Source of the DNA: Dictyobacter aurantiacus
GTDB lineage: Bacteria > Chloroflexota > Ktedonobacteria > Ktedonobacterales > Ktedonobacteraceae
Assembly (NCBI RefSeq): GCF_003967515.1
Contig: NZ_BIFQ01000001.1
Location: forward strand, 4,154,001 to 4,218,000
Direction of reading: 5' to 3'
Length of the DNA: 64,000 nt
How positions within the stretch are numbered: position 1 is the stretch's first letter; each line of letters begins with the position of its first letter. The notes beneath the pieces are model-generated. The model saw only the letters and a list, made by a program, of their open reading frames with translations. It had not been told where the DNA came from and ran no database searches. Shown here in pieces: positions 44,982-53,485 of the stretch. The position numbers and the translations under genes are program-made.

Positions 44982-45065
44982 ATTGGTATGCGATGTCATC
45001 AATTCTTGTATAATTAATTTTTTGTTAATAAAAACAAGAGTACGTTTTATTCATGCGTTTAGCAC

Positions 45066-45094
45066 TTCACATCACTAATTTCTTGCTATATACT
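45066..45094 (+). promoter_or_regulatory. Predicted cas operon promoter
   Basis: TTCACA (45066-45071), a 17-nt spacer and TATACT (45089-45094); each hexamer has one mismatch to consensus. The start point would fall near 45101, about 150 nt before the cas3 start codon. Confidence 0.7.
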
Positions 45095-45100
45095 AATCTC

Positions 45101-45117
45101 CATTAAGGTATGTGTTC
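45101..45117 (+). promoter_or_regulatory. Putative autorepression protospacer at the cas promoter
   Basis: CATTAAGGTATGTGTTC. The sequence after the third repeat-like unit (44908-44924) is CATTACGGTATCTGTTC: 15 of 17 identical, with mismatches at positions 6 and 12 only. The preceding trinucleotide is CTC (45098-45100), a plausible type I-C PAM. The site covers the predicted +1 region. Confidence 0.7.
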
Positions 45118-45253
45118 ATGAACATGTATTCAGTTGCAGAAAGAAAAAGATACTCTACCAGAATCTTTCTTCTTATGGCCTTGAAAACCGGTAACGGTTC
45201 GTGCGCATCTTTTTCAACGTGGTCGCGATCTGGAAGGATTGCGGGAGAGAAAA

Positions 45254-47473
45254 TTGACAAGAATTGCTCACACAAAAAATGCTCTCGGAAAACGCCAGGG
45301 ATTAGAAGAGCATTTGCATCATGTTGCTGAAAACGCAAGGCAGTACGGTGCCCCCTTTGGTGGGGGAGCATTTACCTATTATGCTGGATTATTGCATGAC
45401 ATTGGGAAATATGATCCGGATTTTCAACGTTACCTCCTTGTTGCTGAAAATCTCAATGCAACACAACGCGTAAAGGGACCAGATCATAAGGGAGCTGGAA
45501 CACTTCTTGGAGAAGCATTTGAGAGCAAAGGATCTTTGGCATTCACCATATTTGGGCATCATGGAGGTCTCCCATCTGCTGCTAAATTGCAAACGCATAT
45601 CCGCGAGCTCCAGCGAAAAAAAACAGTGCAAGATGCAATTACTGTTGCAAAACAACAGGTACCCGCATTGCAAGTTCCGCCAGGAAAAGTTCTCCCTCCC
45701 TATATCCGCACTGCATTGGATCTGGAGTTCTTCATACGGATGGCTTTTTCCGCTCTGGTGGATGCAGATTTTCTTGATACAGAACAGCATTTCCATGGAG
45801 GGAAAAGAACAGAACGGGGTGGGTATTGGTCTATAGCGGCGTTATTGCAGACATTTGAAAAAGAACATATGCGAAAATTTGGGAATGTCGACCCAACTCC
45901 GCTCAACGCCATTCGTGCTGAAGTATACCAAAAGTGCATTGATGCTTCTCACAATACCCCCAGATTTTTCCGGCTGACTGTTCCGACAGGTGGTGGAAAA
46001 ACGCTTGCCAGCCTGGCATTTGCATTGCACCATGCGAAGGAGAATGGCATGGCGCGCGTCATTTATGCAATCCCATATACCAGTATTATCGACCAGACTG
46101 CACAGGTTTTCCGTGGACTATTTGGTGATGATCGGGCATTTCTTGAACACCATAGTGATGTAGGTACGTTGGATCCTGATCAACCATCGCCCTCAGAGAT
46201 CCGCCGAAGACTGGTTGCAGAAAACTGGGATGCAGCATTGATTGTCACGACGACCGTGCAGTTGTTTGAGAGTCTGTTGGGCCAGAGTACGAGCCGCTGC
46301 CGCAAACTGCATCATATTGCCAACAGTGTCATCATTCTTGATGAAGCTCAGATGTTGCCAGTGTACTTCCTGACGCCTCTTCTCGATGTGCTACGCCAGT
46401 TGGTCGCGCATTATGGTGTAACCGTCGTCATCTGTACTGCGACACAGCCTGATTTTGAGGCGCGGCAGGGCTTCGACGGACTCGAGGCTATTGACGACAT
46501 TATTCCATCACCTGAACGATACTTTGCTCAGCTCAAACGTGTCGTCTATCAATTACCCGTTGCTGGCGAGACCTGGACCTGGGAGCAGATTGCCGATCGC
46601 GTACGATCTGAGCGGCAAATACTGGTCATCGTGAATACGCGTCGTGATGCTGTTGATATTCTTGATCTATTGACGATTGAAGATCCTCTTGAACACGAGT
46701 ACGATCCTACCCTCTTCCATCTCTCTACCCGGCTGTGTAGCGCGCACCGCAAAGCGGTTTTAGCGGAAGTACGCCGTCTTCTCGATCTGAAAGAGCCGTG
46801 CCGTCTTATTGCCACACAAGTCGTTGAAGCGGGTGTGGATGTTGATTTTCCTCTTGTGATGCGTGCAGTTGGCCCTTTAGATAGTATCGTGCAGGCGGCT
46901 GGACGGGCGAACCGTGAGGGAAAGATGCCGTCTCTGGGCCAGGTAATTGTCTTTGCGCCTGAACATGGCCATACTCCGCAAGGGGCCTACCGCGTCGGAA
47001 CGGATGTCGCTGCAAGATTGTTGAAAGAGAGCGCTGCGGATTTACATGACCCTGCCCTGTATCAACGATATTTCCGCGAATACTATGGTTATCCGTATCG
47101 CGATCACTATGGCATTCAAGCATTACGCAAAAGCTTCAATTATCCAGAAGTCGCGCAGAAATTTCGCATGATTGGGGATGAGAGCACTCCTGTCATCGTG
47201 AGGTATAAGCCTGAGCGCGAAGCTATTGAACATCTGCTTAATCGGTTGCGAACCGCCCGGTATCCTCGTCGTAGTGACCTCCGTGCATTGCAACCCTATA
47301 CGGTCAATCTGCTCACACATGAGTTGAAAAAAGCGCAGCAGCAAGGCCTCGCCGTAGAAGTGATTCCTGGAGTCTGGGAATGGCGTGGGAACTACGAAAG
47401 TGGAATTGATGGCAAACATGGGCAGGGTATTGTCCTGGATAGCGCATTCAGTGCTGATCTCCATATCTGGTAG
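45254..47473 (+). CDS. cas3: CRISPR-associated helicase/nuclease Cas3 (type I-C)
   Basis: A protein of 739 residues starting at a TTG (45254) with GGGAG 5-7 nt upstream; the next TTG upstream (45239) has a poorer site. The N-terminal HD nuclease domain includes LLHDIGKYDPDFQRYLL, GPDHKGAGTLL and FGHHGG. The SF2 helicase has motif I TVPTGGGKTLASLAFAL, motif II VIILDEAQMLP, motif III ICTATQ and motif VI QAAGRANREG. Cas3 unwinds and degrades target DNA once recruited by the I-C Cascade. It is the first cas gene, downstream of a predicted promoter that contains a self-match to the repeat-like RNA. A 209-bp gap with hairpins separates it from cas5. Confidence 0.95.
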   Translation: MTRIAHTKNALGKRQGLEEHLHHVAENARQYGAPFGGGAFTYYAGLLHDIGKYDPDFQRYLLVAENLNATQRVKGPDHKGAGTLLGEAFESKGSLAFTIFGHHGGLPSAAKLQTHIRELQRKKTVQDAITVAKQQVPALQVPPGKVLPPYIRTALDLEFFIRMAFSALVDADFLDTEQHFHGGKRTERGGYWSIAALLQTFEKEHMRKFGNVDPTPLNAIRAEVYQKCIDASHNTPRFFRLTVPTGGGKTLASLAFALHHAKENGMARVIYAIPYTSIIDQTAQVFRGLFGDDRAFLEHHSDVGTLDPDQPSPSEIRRRLVAENWDAALIVTTTVQLFESLLGQSTSRCRKLHHIANSVIILDEAQMLPVYFLTPLLDVLRQLVAHYGVTVVICTATQPDFEARQGFDGLEAIDDIIPSPERYFAQLKRVVYQLPVAGETWTWEQIADRVRSERQILVIVNTRRDAVDILDLLTIEDPLEHEYDPTLFHLSTRLCSAHRKAVLAEVRRLLDLKEPCRLIATQVVEAGVDVDFPLVMRAVGPLDSIVQAAGRANREGKMPSLGQVIVFAPEHGHTPQGAYRVGTDVAARLLKESAADLHDPALYQRYFREYYGYPYRDHYGIQALRKSFNYPEVAQKFRMIGDESTPVIVRYKPEREAIEHLLNRLRTARYPRRSDLRALQPYTVNLLTHELKKAQQQGLAVEVIPGVWEWRGNYESGIDGKHGQGIVLDSAFSADLHIW

Positions 47474-47682
47474 TACCCCACCCACATTATCCTCATTGAA
47501 ACGGGGAGGAGCTGGAGCACCATGGAAACACATGGACCAGAAAAGGCGCGTGCGCCTTGACAGGTGCTGGATCACAAGAAATCACCGGAAAAAAGCGCAT
47601 GCGCTTTTTTCCCAGCGATCTGTAATATGGTTCTTTTTGGTCTGCGGAGGATTGAAACCATTGAACGAATGGACAAACAACG
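47474..47682 (+). promoter_or_regulatory. cas3-cas5 intergenic region with two hairpins
   Basis: It contains a small hairpin (47543-47558, aaggcgc/gcgcctt) and a 26-bp perfect palindrome (47587-47612, gcgcatgcgc core with A and T tracts), which should act as an intrinsic terminator in either direction. A possible 12-codon leader ORF (47522-47560, METHGPEKARAP) has GGAGGAG in front and ends in the first hairpin. At 47647-47658 the 12 nt GAGGATTGAAAC equal the 3' end of the CRISPR repeat. Confidence 0.6.
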
Positions 47683-48339
47683 ATGTATACACCAGTTGAA
47701 GTGTGTGTCTGGGGGAAGTTCGCTTGCTTTACCCGGCCGGAGATGAAGGTTGAACGCGTGAGTTACGAAGTAATGACCCCTTCAGCTGCACGAGGTGTAC
47801 TCGAAGCCATTTTCTGGAAGCCAGAATTTCAGTGGCGTGTTCGAGAGATCCGCGTGCTCAAGCCAATACGGCACTTTTCCGTGTTGCGCAATGAAGTGAA
47901 CAGCCGTGCATCGTATGGAGTAGGGCAGCGGTCCCTCCAGGGGGAGAAAGGATTTTACGCAGAAGAGGATCGCTCACAGCGACATACACTGTGCCTGCGC
48001 GATGTGGCCTATAGTATTGCCGCGGATGTTGTTGTCCGCCCGGGTGTGCAAGAGGATGCTGCGAAATATCGCGACCAGTTTCAGCGCAGAGTCAAGAGAG
48101 GTCAATGTTATAGTATGCCCTACCTGGGTTGCCGTGAATTTCCTGCGCAATTCGGCCCGGAGATCCCAGAGACTGAAGATGCCTACCTCCAGGATATCAA
48201 TATTGATCTGGGTAGAATGCTTTTTGATCTTGACTATGAGCCAGATGGCAGTGGAAGAGGCCAACCACGTTTCTTTCCCGCGTCGCTGCACCATGGCGTC
48301 CTGCGCATTCCAGAAACACTGTATGGAAAGGATCAGTAA
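47683..48339 (+). CDS. cas5c: Cas5 (type I-C, crRNA endonuclease)
   Basis: A protein of 218 residues. The N-terminus VEVCVWGKFACFTRPEMKVE and the PSAARGVLEAIFWKP segment are characteristic of I-C Cas5 (Cas5d), which replaces Cas6 and cuts the repeat hairpin to make crRNAs. Later it has NEVNSR and a glycine-rich C-terminal region. The ribosome binding site is weak. It lies 2 bp from cas8c, so the Cascade genes are coupled. Confidence 0.93.
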   Translation: MYTPVEVCVWGKFACFTRPEMKVERVSYEVMTPSAARGVLEAIFWKPEFQWRVREIRVLKPIRHFSVLRNEVNSRASYGVGQRSLQGEKGFYAEEDRSQRHTLCLRDVAYSIAADVVVRPGVQEDAAKYRDQFQRRVKRGQCYSMPYLGCREFPAQFGPEIPETEDAYLQDINIDLGRMLFDLDYEPDGSGRGQPRFFPASLHHGVLRIPETLYGKDQ

Positions 48340-48341
48340 AG

Positions 48342-50114
48342 ATGTTTCTGGAAAAACTGAGTGAATATGCCGGTCAGATCGCGCAGCTCCCACCTCCTAT
48401 GTATCAATCCACGTCCGTGCGCTATATTATTCACCTTGATGAGCATGGGACGTATAAAGGTATCGATGAATTGATAGGTGAGAAGGGTAAAGCAAACGTT
48501 TTGTTCGTGGCACCACATTGCAAACGCTCTTCGGGCATCAAACCGAAATTGCTGGTTGACAACGGTGAATATACCCTTGGCATCGCGCGTGAGAAAAGCG
48601 ATCCCAGGCGCGTACAGGAGCAACATGACGCCTATGTCAAACAGGTGAGAGAGTGTGCAGTTGCCACGCGTGAGCCATCGGTGGTCGCGGTCGCAAAATT
48701 TCTCGGCTCGCCCAATATTGTTGATGCTATTCTGCAAAAGAAACGAGAGTTTGATCCATCCAGCAATATTGCGTTCCGGGTCGGTGACATCTACCCGATT
48801 GATCAAGAAGCTGTGCGGAATTATTGGGCGAAGAAGGCGGCAGCAGGCGATGCAGAGGCGACGATGCAGTGCCTCGTCTGTGGAGAAATGCGCCCCCCCG
48901 TTGAGCGATTGCCCATTGTCATTAAAGGTATTCCAGGTGGCCAGGCAACCGGAATGACACTCATTTCGGCGAACGCTGCTGCATTTGAGTCATATGGCCT
49001 GACCGCATCATTGATTGCCCCTACCTGCGAAGCGTGTGGGGAGCGCTTTGGGAATGCGCTCAATGAACTCCTGCGAGGGCCAAATACGCATATCATTTTG
49101 CCACCACTTGCCTACATCTTTTGGGTTCGTCCTTCTGACGCCTCTACCGATACAGATGAATTGAATATTCCCGACTTGATGGAAGCGAAACCAGATGTTG
49201 TCAAAGAACTGTTCAGGTCTGTCCGTAGTGGTGATGTTACGGCAACCTCCCTCGATACCTCGGCTTTCTATGCTGCAACACTGTCTGCAAGCGGTGCGCG
49301 CATCGTACTTCGGGATTGGATTGAAACTTCGGCACAAAATGCCCATCGTGACTTGGCACGATTTTTCTGGCTGCAGCGCATTCTGGATCCCGATGGCTTT
49401 TTCCGCTACTTTCCCCTGTATGTTCTTATCAATGCCACGGCCAACCGCCTCTCGAAAGAAAAACCAGTGGCCCAGGTTGGCGAGGCTCTGATGCGTGTTG
49501 CGTTACATGGTGGTCATCTGCCAACATCACTTATGTACAGAGTAATCCATCGTGTTCGGGCCAGTCGCGAAATCCAGCCGGAACAGGCTGCGCTGATCAA
49601 AATGGTGCTGTTGTCTCAGCAAAACACGGATGTTGTGGACTATGAAGGAGATACTACAATGGCAAGCCTTGATGAAAAAGATACAAGCAGTGCCTATCTC
49701 TGTGGTCGACTTCTGGCACAATTGGACTATATCCAGTACCGTGCGTTGGGAAAAGTCAATGCCACAATTGTCGACCGTTTCTACGGGACCGCTTCAACGG
49801 CCCCTGCTGTCGTGTTTCCTCGACTCCTCAAGGGAGCCATTCCTCATCTGGCAACCATACGTACCAAAGACTCAAATACGATGTACAAAGGGTATGGTGC
49901 TTCCCTGAGTTATCCAGACAAAGAGTTAGCAAAACTGCTGGAACACCTCCCTTCGTTTCCAACTATTCTTACCCTTGAGGAGCAGGGAAGATTTGCACTG
50001 GGCTTTTATTATCAGAGAGCCAGATATCTTTCTCCCCGGCAGACTTCCACCAACGATGCGCTCACTGTTGAAACACCTGATAATGATGATACCAATCCTG
50101 TTGAAGAAATATGA
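48342..50114 (+). CDS. cas8c: Cas8c (Csd1), I-C Cascade large subunit
   Basis: A protein of 590 residues with the Csd1 start (MFLEKLSEYAGQIAQLPPPMY) and the KANVLFVAPHCKRSSGIKPKLLVDN segment; two Cys pairs (CLVCGEMRPP, CEACGERFG) appear in the middle. Cas8c recognises the PAM and holds the target strand. AAAGGA precedes the ATG. The 3' end lies 16 bp before the cas7 start. Confidence 0.92.
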   Translation: MFLEKLSEYAGQIAQLPPPMYQSTSVRYIIHLDEHGTYKGIDELIGEKGKANVLFVAPHCKRSSGIKPKLLVDNGEYTLGIAREKSDPRRVQEQHDAYVKQVRECAVATREPSVVAVAKFLGSPNIVDAILQKKREFDPSSNIAFRVGDIYPIDQEAVRNYWAKKAAAGDAEATMQCLVCGEMRPPVERLPIVIKGIPGGQATGMTLISANAAAFESYGLTASLIAPTCEACGERFGNALNELLRGPNTHIILPPLAYIFWVRPSDASTDTDELNIPDLMEAKPDVVKELFRSVRSGDVTATSLDTSAFYAATLSASGARIVLRDWIETSAQNAHRDLARFFWLQRILDPDGFFRYFPLYVLINATANRLSKEKPVAQVGEALMRVALHGGHLPTSLMYRVIHRVRASREIQPEQAALIKMVLLSQQNTDVVDYEGDTTMASLDEKDTSSAYLCGRLLAQLDYIQYRALGKVNATIVDRFYGTASTAPAVVFPRLLKGAIPHLATIRTKDSNTMYKGYGASLSYPDKELAKLLEHLPSFPTILTLEEQGRFALGFYYQRARYLSPRQTSTNDALTVETPDNDDTNPVEEI

Positions 50115-50130
50115 AGAGGAGTTTTTATCC

Positions 50131-51120
50131 ATGACCACTCTATCAACGCCGATCTATTGTGATCCAACCAGACGGCATGATTTTGCGTTCCTGTTTGATG
50201 TGACCAATGGAAATCCGAATGGTGACCCTGATGCTGGCAATCTCCCGCGAATTGATCCCGAAACAATGCGCGGATTGGTGACGGACGTGTGTATCAAGCG
50301 AAAAATTCGTGATTGGGTGGATATGACAGCTGAGCAAAAAGCTGGTTTTGCCATTTATGTGCAAAACAAGGGAATTGCGCTCAATGATTTCAACAAGCGT
50401 GCTCATGAAGCTGTCTTTGGAGCAGCTTCAGAAAATGAGCCAGGTGGTACTGTACTCGAAGAAAAAGAAGGGAAACGCCCGAAGGCGACAAAAGTAGGTG
50501 ACCAGGGAAAAGAGTCACGGGATAGGAGAGTGGACGAGAGCCTTGCCTCCCGCCAGCATGCGCGCCGAGACTGGATGTGTAAGCAATTCTATGACATCCG
50601 TACCTTCGGCGCCGTGCTATCCACCGGCGATTACCCAGCTGGGCAGGTTCGCGGTCCAATCCAGTTAACGTTCGCTCAATCCGTTGATCGGATCGTTCCT
50701 CAAGACATCTCCATTACACGCGTCGCGGTAACCGAAATGAATCCACAGAAAAAGACAACGAGTACGATGGGGCGCAAGGCATTTGTCCCGTATGGTTTGT
50801 ATCTTGGCTATGGCTTTGTTGTCCCACACTTTGCACAACAAACAGGTTTCTCCTCAGAGGACTTGGAAGTGTTCTGGACAGCTCTGCAGTCGGTATGGGA
50901 TATCGATCGCTCTGCCAACCGAGGTATGCTGGCATTGCGTGGCCTCATCATTTTTAGCCACAGGAATGCTTTAGGAAACGCACCAGCACATCGTCTTTTT
51001 GATCGGATACATGTCAAACTTGCCGAAGATGTACAAATACCTCGACACATCAACGACTACGCGATTACAGTAAACGAAATGGATTTACCAGAGGAAGTGA
51101 CGCTCACACGACTCGTGTAG
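50131..51120 (+). CDS. cas7c: Cas7 (Csd2), I-C Cascade backbone
   Basis: A protein of 329 residues starting at MTTLSTPIYC, with GAAGAGGAG ahead. DFAFLFDVTNGNPNGDPDAGNLPRIDPETMRGLVTD is the diagnostic N-terminus of Csd2/Cas7c. RRAVDESL-like basic residues and a glycine-rich middle (GQVRGPIQLTFAQSVD) follow. It forms the crRNA-binding filament. A longer upstream frame overlaps cas8c and is not used. Confidence 0.93.
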   Translation: MTTLSTPIYCDPTRRHDFAFLFDVTNGNPNGDPDAGNLPRIDPETMRGLVTDVCIKRKIRDWVDMTAEQKAGFAIYVQNKGIALNDFNKRAHEAVFGAASENEPGGTVLEEKEGKRPKATKVGDQGKESRDRRVDESLASRQHARRDWMCKQFYDIRTFGAVLSTGDYPAGQVRGPIQLTFAQSVDRIVPQDISITRVAVTEMNPQKKTTSTMGRKAFVPYGLYLGYGFVVPHFAQQTGFSSEDLEVFWTALQSVWDIDRSANRGMLALRGLIIFSHRNALGNAPAHRLFDRIHVKLAEDVQIPRHINDYAITVNEMDLPEEVTLTRLV

Positions 51121-51153
51121 TAGCCTGGCTTGATAGCATATTCTAGCGTGGTA

Positions 51154-51182
51154 GGAGCATCCATGAGCTGGCTGGATGCTCC
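51154..51182 (+). other. Hairpin between cas7 and cas4
   Basis: A 10-bp perfect stem (51154-51163 with 51173-51182) in the gap between cas7 and cas4. No T tract follows, so it may be an RNA processing or stability element that lowers expression of the adaptation genes rather than a terminator. Confidence 0.55.
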
Positions 51183-51202
51183 CACGGGAGGGAAAGTAGT
51201 TG

Positions 51203-51862
51203 ATGAAGCTGAAAGATGACGTAAATAGGGAAGATTTAGAGCCGGTAATGATATCTGCTCTGGAGCACTATAGTTATTGTCCCCGGCAGTGTGCTCTTAT
51301 TCATCTAGAGCAGATTTTTGATGAAAACATTTATACATTAAGGGGCAATATAGCTCATGAGCGCGTGGATCAGGCTACAAGCCGCAACGAAGATGACATA
51401 CAGGTCGAGAGGGGGTTGCCATTGTGGTCGCACCGCTTAGGTCTCACCGGGCGCGCCGATGTTGTAGAGTTTCCTGGAAATGTTCCCTATCCGGTTGAGT
51501 ACAAACAAGGAAAACGCCGTGATTGGGAATACGAAGCTATCCAATTATGCGCTCAGGCACTTTGCTTAGAAGAAATGCTTGGGATTGCTGTCCCGCAAGG
51601 AGCTATTTACTATTGTAGCTCACGAGTACGCCGCGAAATCACGTTTGATACACCATTGCGTGAGATGGTGACTAAAATGACCGGGGCAGTACGGATACTC
51701 TTGAAAAGTAGCTATATGCCCTCAGCAGTGAATGACCAACGGTGTAATAAATGTTCTCTGATTGAGTCTTGCCTACCAAACGTCGTGGTGCAATCTGATC
51801 GATGGAAATTTTATCGCTCGCACCTCTTCACTGTTGAAGAAGAAAGTATAACTGGCGAATGA
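51203..51862 (+). CDS. cas4: Cas4 nuclease (type I-C)
   Basis: A protein of 219 residues from the ATG at 51203 (GGGAGGG upstream). SALEHYSYCPRQCALIHLEQIF starts the RecB-like domain; GRADVVEFPGNVPYPVEYKQGKR holds the Asp and Glu-x-Lys of the nuclease core. RCNKCSLIESC near the C-terminus plus the N-terminal Cys form the Fe-S cluster. Cas4 trims prespacers for PAM-correct insertion. Its stop overlaps cas1 (ATGA). Confidence 0.92.
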   Translation: MKLKDDVNREDLEPVMISALEHYSYCPRQCALIHLEQIFDENIYTLRGNIAHERVDQATSRNEDDIQVERGLPLWSHRLGLTGRADVVEFPGNVPYPVEYKQGKRRDWEYEAIQLCAQALCLEEMLGIAVPQGAIYYCSSRVRREITFDTPLREMVTKMTGAVRILLKSSYMPSAVNDQRCNKCSLIESCLPNVVVQSDRWKFYRSHLFTVEEESITGE

Positions 51863-52890
51863 AAGAGATTCTCAACACGCTGTACGTTACGACTGAGCGG
51901 GCATATCTGCACCTTGATCACGATACCATCCGTATGGAAGCCAAGGAGACGAAGCTAGTACAGATGCCCCTTATTCATCTTAGTAGCATTGTCTGTTTTG
52001 GCAATATTCTGCTCAGTCCAGCATTAATTCATCGTTGTGCCGAGGATGGGCGCACTATCGTTCTACTTGATACTCATGGTCACTTTAAAGCACGTATTGA
52101 GGGTCCAACCAGTGGCAATGTCTTGCTCCGACAAGCTCAATATGTAGCAAATAGTGATCAAACGCGCGCATTCTCTATTGCACGCAATATCGTAGCAGGG
52201 AAAGTGCAAAATTGTCGTCAGGTGCTCATGAGAGCTTACCGAGAGACGGAGAATGATAAAGACCGTCACGTATTAGCAGCTGCGGCAATCGTACATGCCA
52301 ATGTATTGAAGCGCTTAGAGCACTATACCCTTATTGAAGCGGTGCGTGGCAGTGAAGGAGATGCTGCGCGTGCCTACTTCGGAGCTTTTGATTCTATGGT
52401 ACGAGAAGATCGTACCGTTTTTACTCTCAATGGGCGTACCCGACGTCCACCGCTTGATCGGGTGAATGCATTGCTCTCGTTTGTCTATACGCTTTTGCGC
52501 CATGACTGCGCGGGAGCACTGCAGGGAGTGGGATTGGATCCGCAGGTTGGTTACTTACATGTACTGCGCCCTGGACGCCCGGCGCTAGCTCTAGATTTGA
52601 TGGAGGAGTTGCGCCCAATAGTAGCAGATCGTTTGATTCTCTCGCTCATCAATAGATGCCAGATTCAACGCGACGATTTTATTGAACGCGAAGGAGGGGC
52701 TATTCATCTGACAGAGAAAGCTCGTAAAGTAGTTATTCAAGCCTATCAGAACCGCAAGCAAAATGAAGTTCAACATAGAGTTCTCAGCAAAAAAATACCA
52801 ATCGGATTGCTCCCTCATGTTCAGGCACGTTTACTGGCGCGGCACCTGCGAGGAGACGTGCCTGATTATCTTCCCTTTCTCTATCGGTAG
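51859..52890 (+). CDS. cas1: Cas1 integrase (type I-C)
   Basis: A protein of 343 residues. VRGSEGDAARAYF holds the catalytic Glu, and YLHVLRPGRPALALDLMEELRP holds the catalytic His and Asp of Cas1. The N-terminal beta-sandwich (LNTLYVTTERAYLHLDHDT) is typical of I-C Cas1. It overlaps cas4 by 4 bp. With Cas2 it inserts new spacers at the leader end of the array. Confidence 0.95.
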   Translation: MKEILNTLYVTTERAYLHLDHDTIRMEAKETKLVQMPLIHLSSIVCFGNILLSPALIHRCAEDGRTIVLLDTHGHFKARIEGPTSGNVLLRQAQYVANSDQTRAFSIARNIVAGKVQNCRQVLMRAYRETENDKDRHVLAAAAIVHANVLKRLEHYTLIEAVRGSEGDAARAYFGAFDSMVREDRTVFTLNGRTRRPPLDRVNALLSFVYTLLRHDCAGALQGVGLDPQVGYLHVLRPGRPALALDLMEELRPIVADRLILSLINRCQIQRDDFIEREGGAIHLTEKARKVVIQAYQNRKQNEVQHRVLSKKIPIGLLPHVQARLLARHLRGDVPDYLPFLYR

Positions 52891-52979
52891 CAATCACCAA
52901 TAGAGGTGTACTCGCCCTTTCCGCCCAAATGTGAGTTGAAATAAAATGACAGCACAACGCGAATTGAGAAGTAAAAGCA

Positions 52980-53270
52980 ATGGATATATTAGTAGCATAT
53001 GATGTTTGTACTGAAACGAACGAAGGCAAACGTAGGCTTCGCAAAGTGGCTGAAGCTTGTCTCGCCTATGGGCAACGAGTTCAGAAATCGGTATTTGAAT
53101 GCTCATTAAACGAGATGCAACTTGAACAGTTGAAACAGCGTTTGCTTCAAGTTATGAGCGAAACAGAGGATAGCCTGCGTATCTACCGTATGACGCAAGT
53201 ACGTTCTCGTTATCTCTGGACATTTGGTAATCAACACGATGTTGATTATAATGCGCCACTCATTTACTAA
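52980..53270 (+). CDS. cas2: Cas2 (type I-C)
   Basis: A protein of 96 residues: MDILVAYDVCTETNEGKRRL is the first strand with the conserved Asp, and RVQKSVFECSLNEMQLEQL follows in the ferredoxin-like fold. It lies 89 bp after cas1, and a long hairpin follows at once. It forms the Cas1-Cas2 adaptation complex. Confidence 0.95.
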   Translation: MDILVAYDVCTETNEGKRRLRKVAEACLAYGQRVQKSVFECSLNEMQLEQLKQRLLQVMSETEDSLRIYRMTQVRSRYLWTFGNQHDVDYNAPLIY

Positions 53271-53319
53271 TATGCGCGAACCAGATCTGCTGAATCAACA
53301 AGCACGAGGTTCGCGCATA
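53271..53319 (+). terminator. Hairpin after cas2
   Basis: A 12-bp perfect stem (53271-53282 with 53308-53319) with a 25-nt loop directly after the cas2 stop codon. It ends the cas operon before the array leader. Confidence 0.7.
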
Positions 53320-53485
53320 CAGCTAAAGATATGCTGAATGCCCATCCCAAGCTGGTAGAGGCGAATATGAGAAAGGGACCTACAGAAAGGCGGGCACAAA
53401 AACTTGTGTGTTGAGGTAATGACAAATGAGGTCCGCGCAAATAGGCGAGTCAACACAGGCAGAGCCTATGTTGAAAGCGTGAGCG
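53320..53485 (+). promoter_or_regulatory. CRISPR leader
   Basis: About 165 bp between the cas2 hairpin and the first repeat. The most degenerate repeat is at the opposite end of the array (62286-62322), and the repeat 3' end ATTGAAAC points away from this side, so this is the leader end. No clear -10/-35 pair is asserted. Confidence 0.7.

Noticed and set aside
44851..45096. Similarity between the second short interval (44851-44865) and the cas promoter (ATATACTA at 45089-45096)
   Set aside because: The match is shifted by an indel and has mismatches inside the seed away from positions 6 and 12. I do not count it as a second guide.
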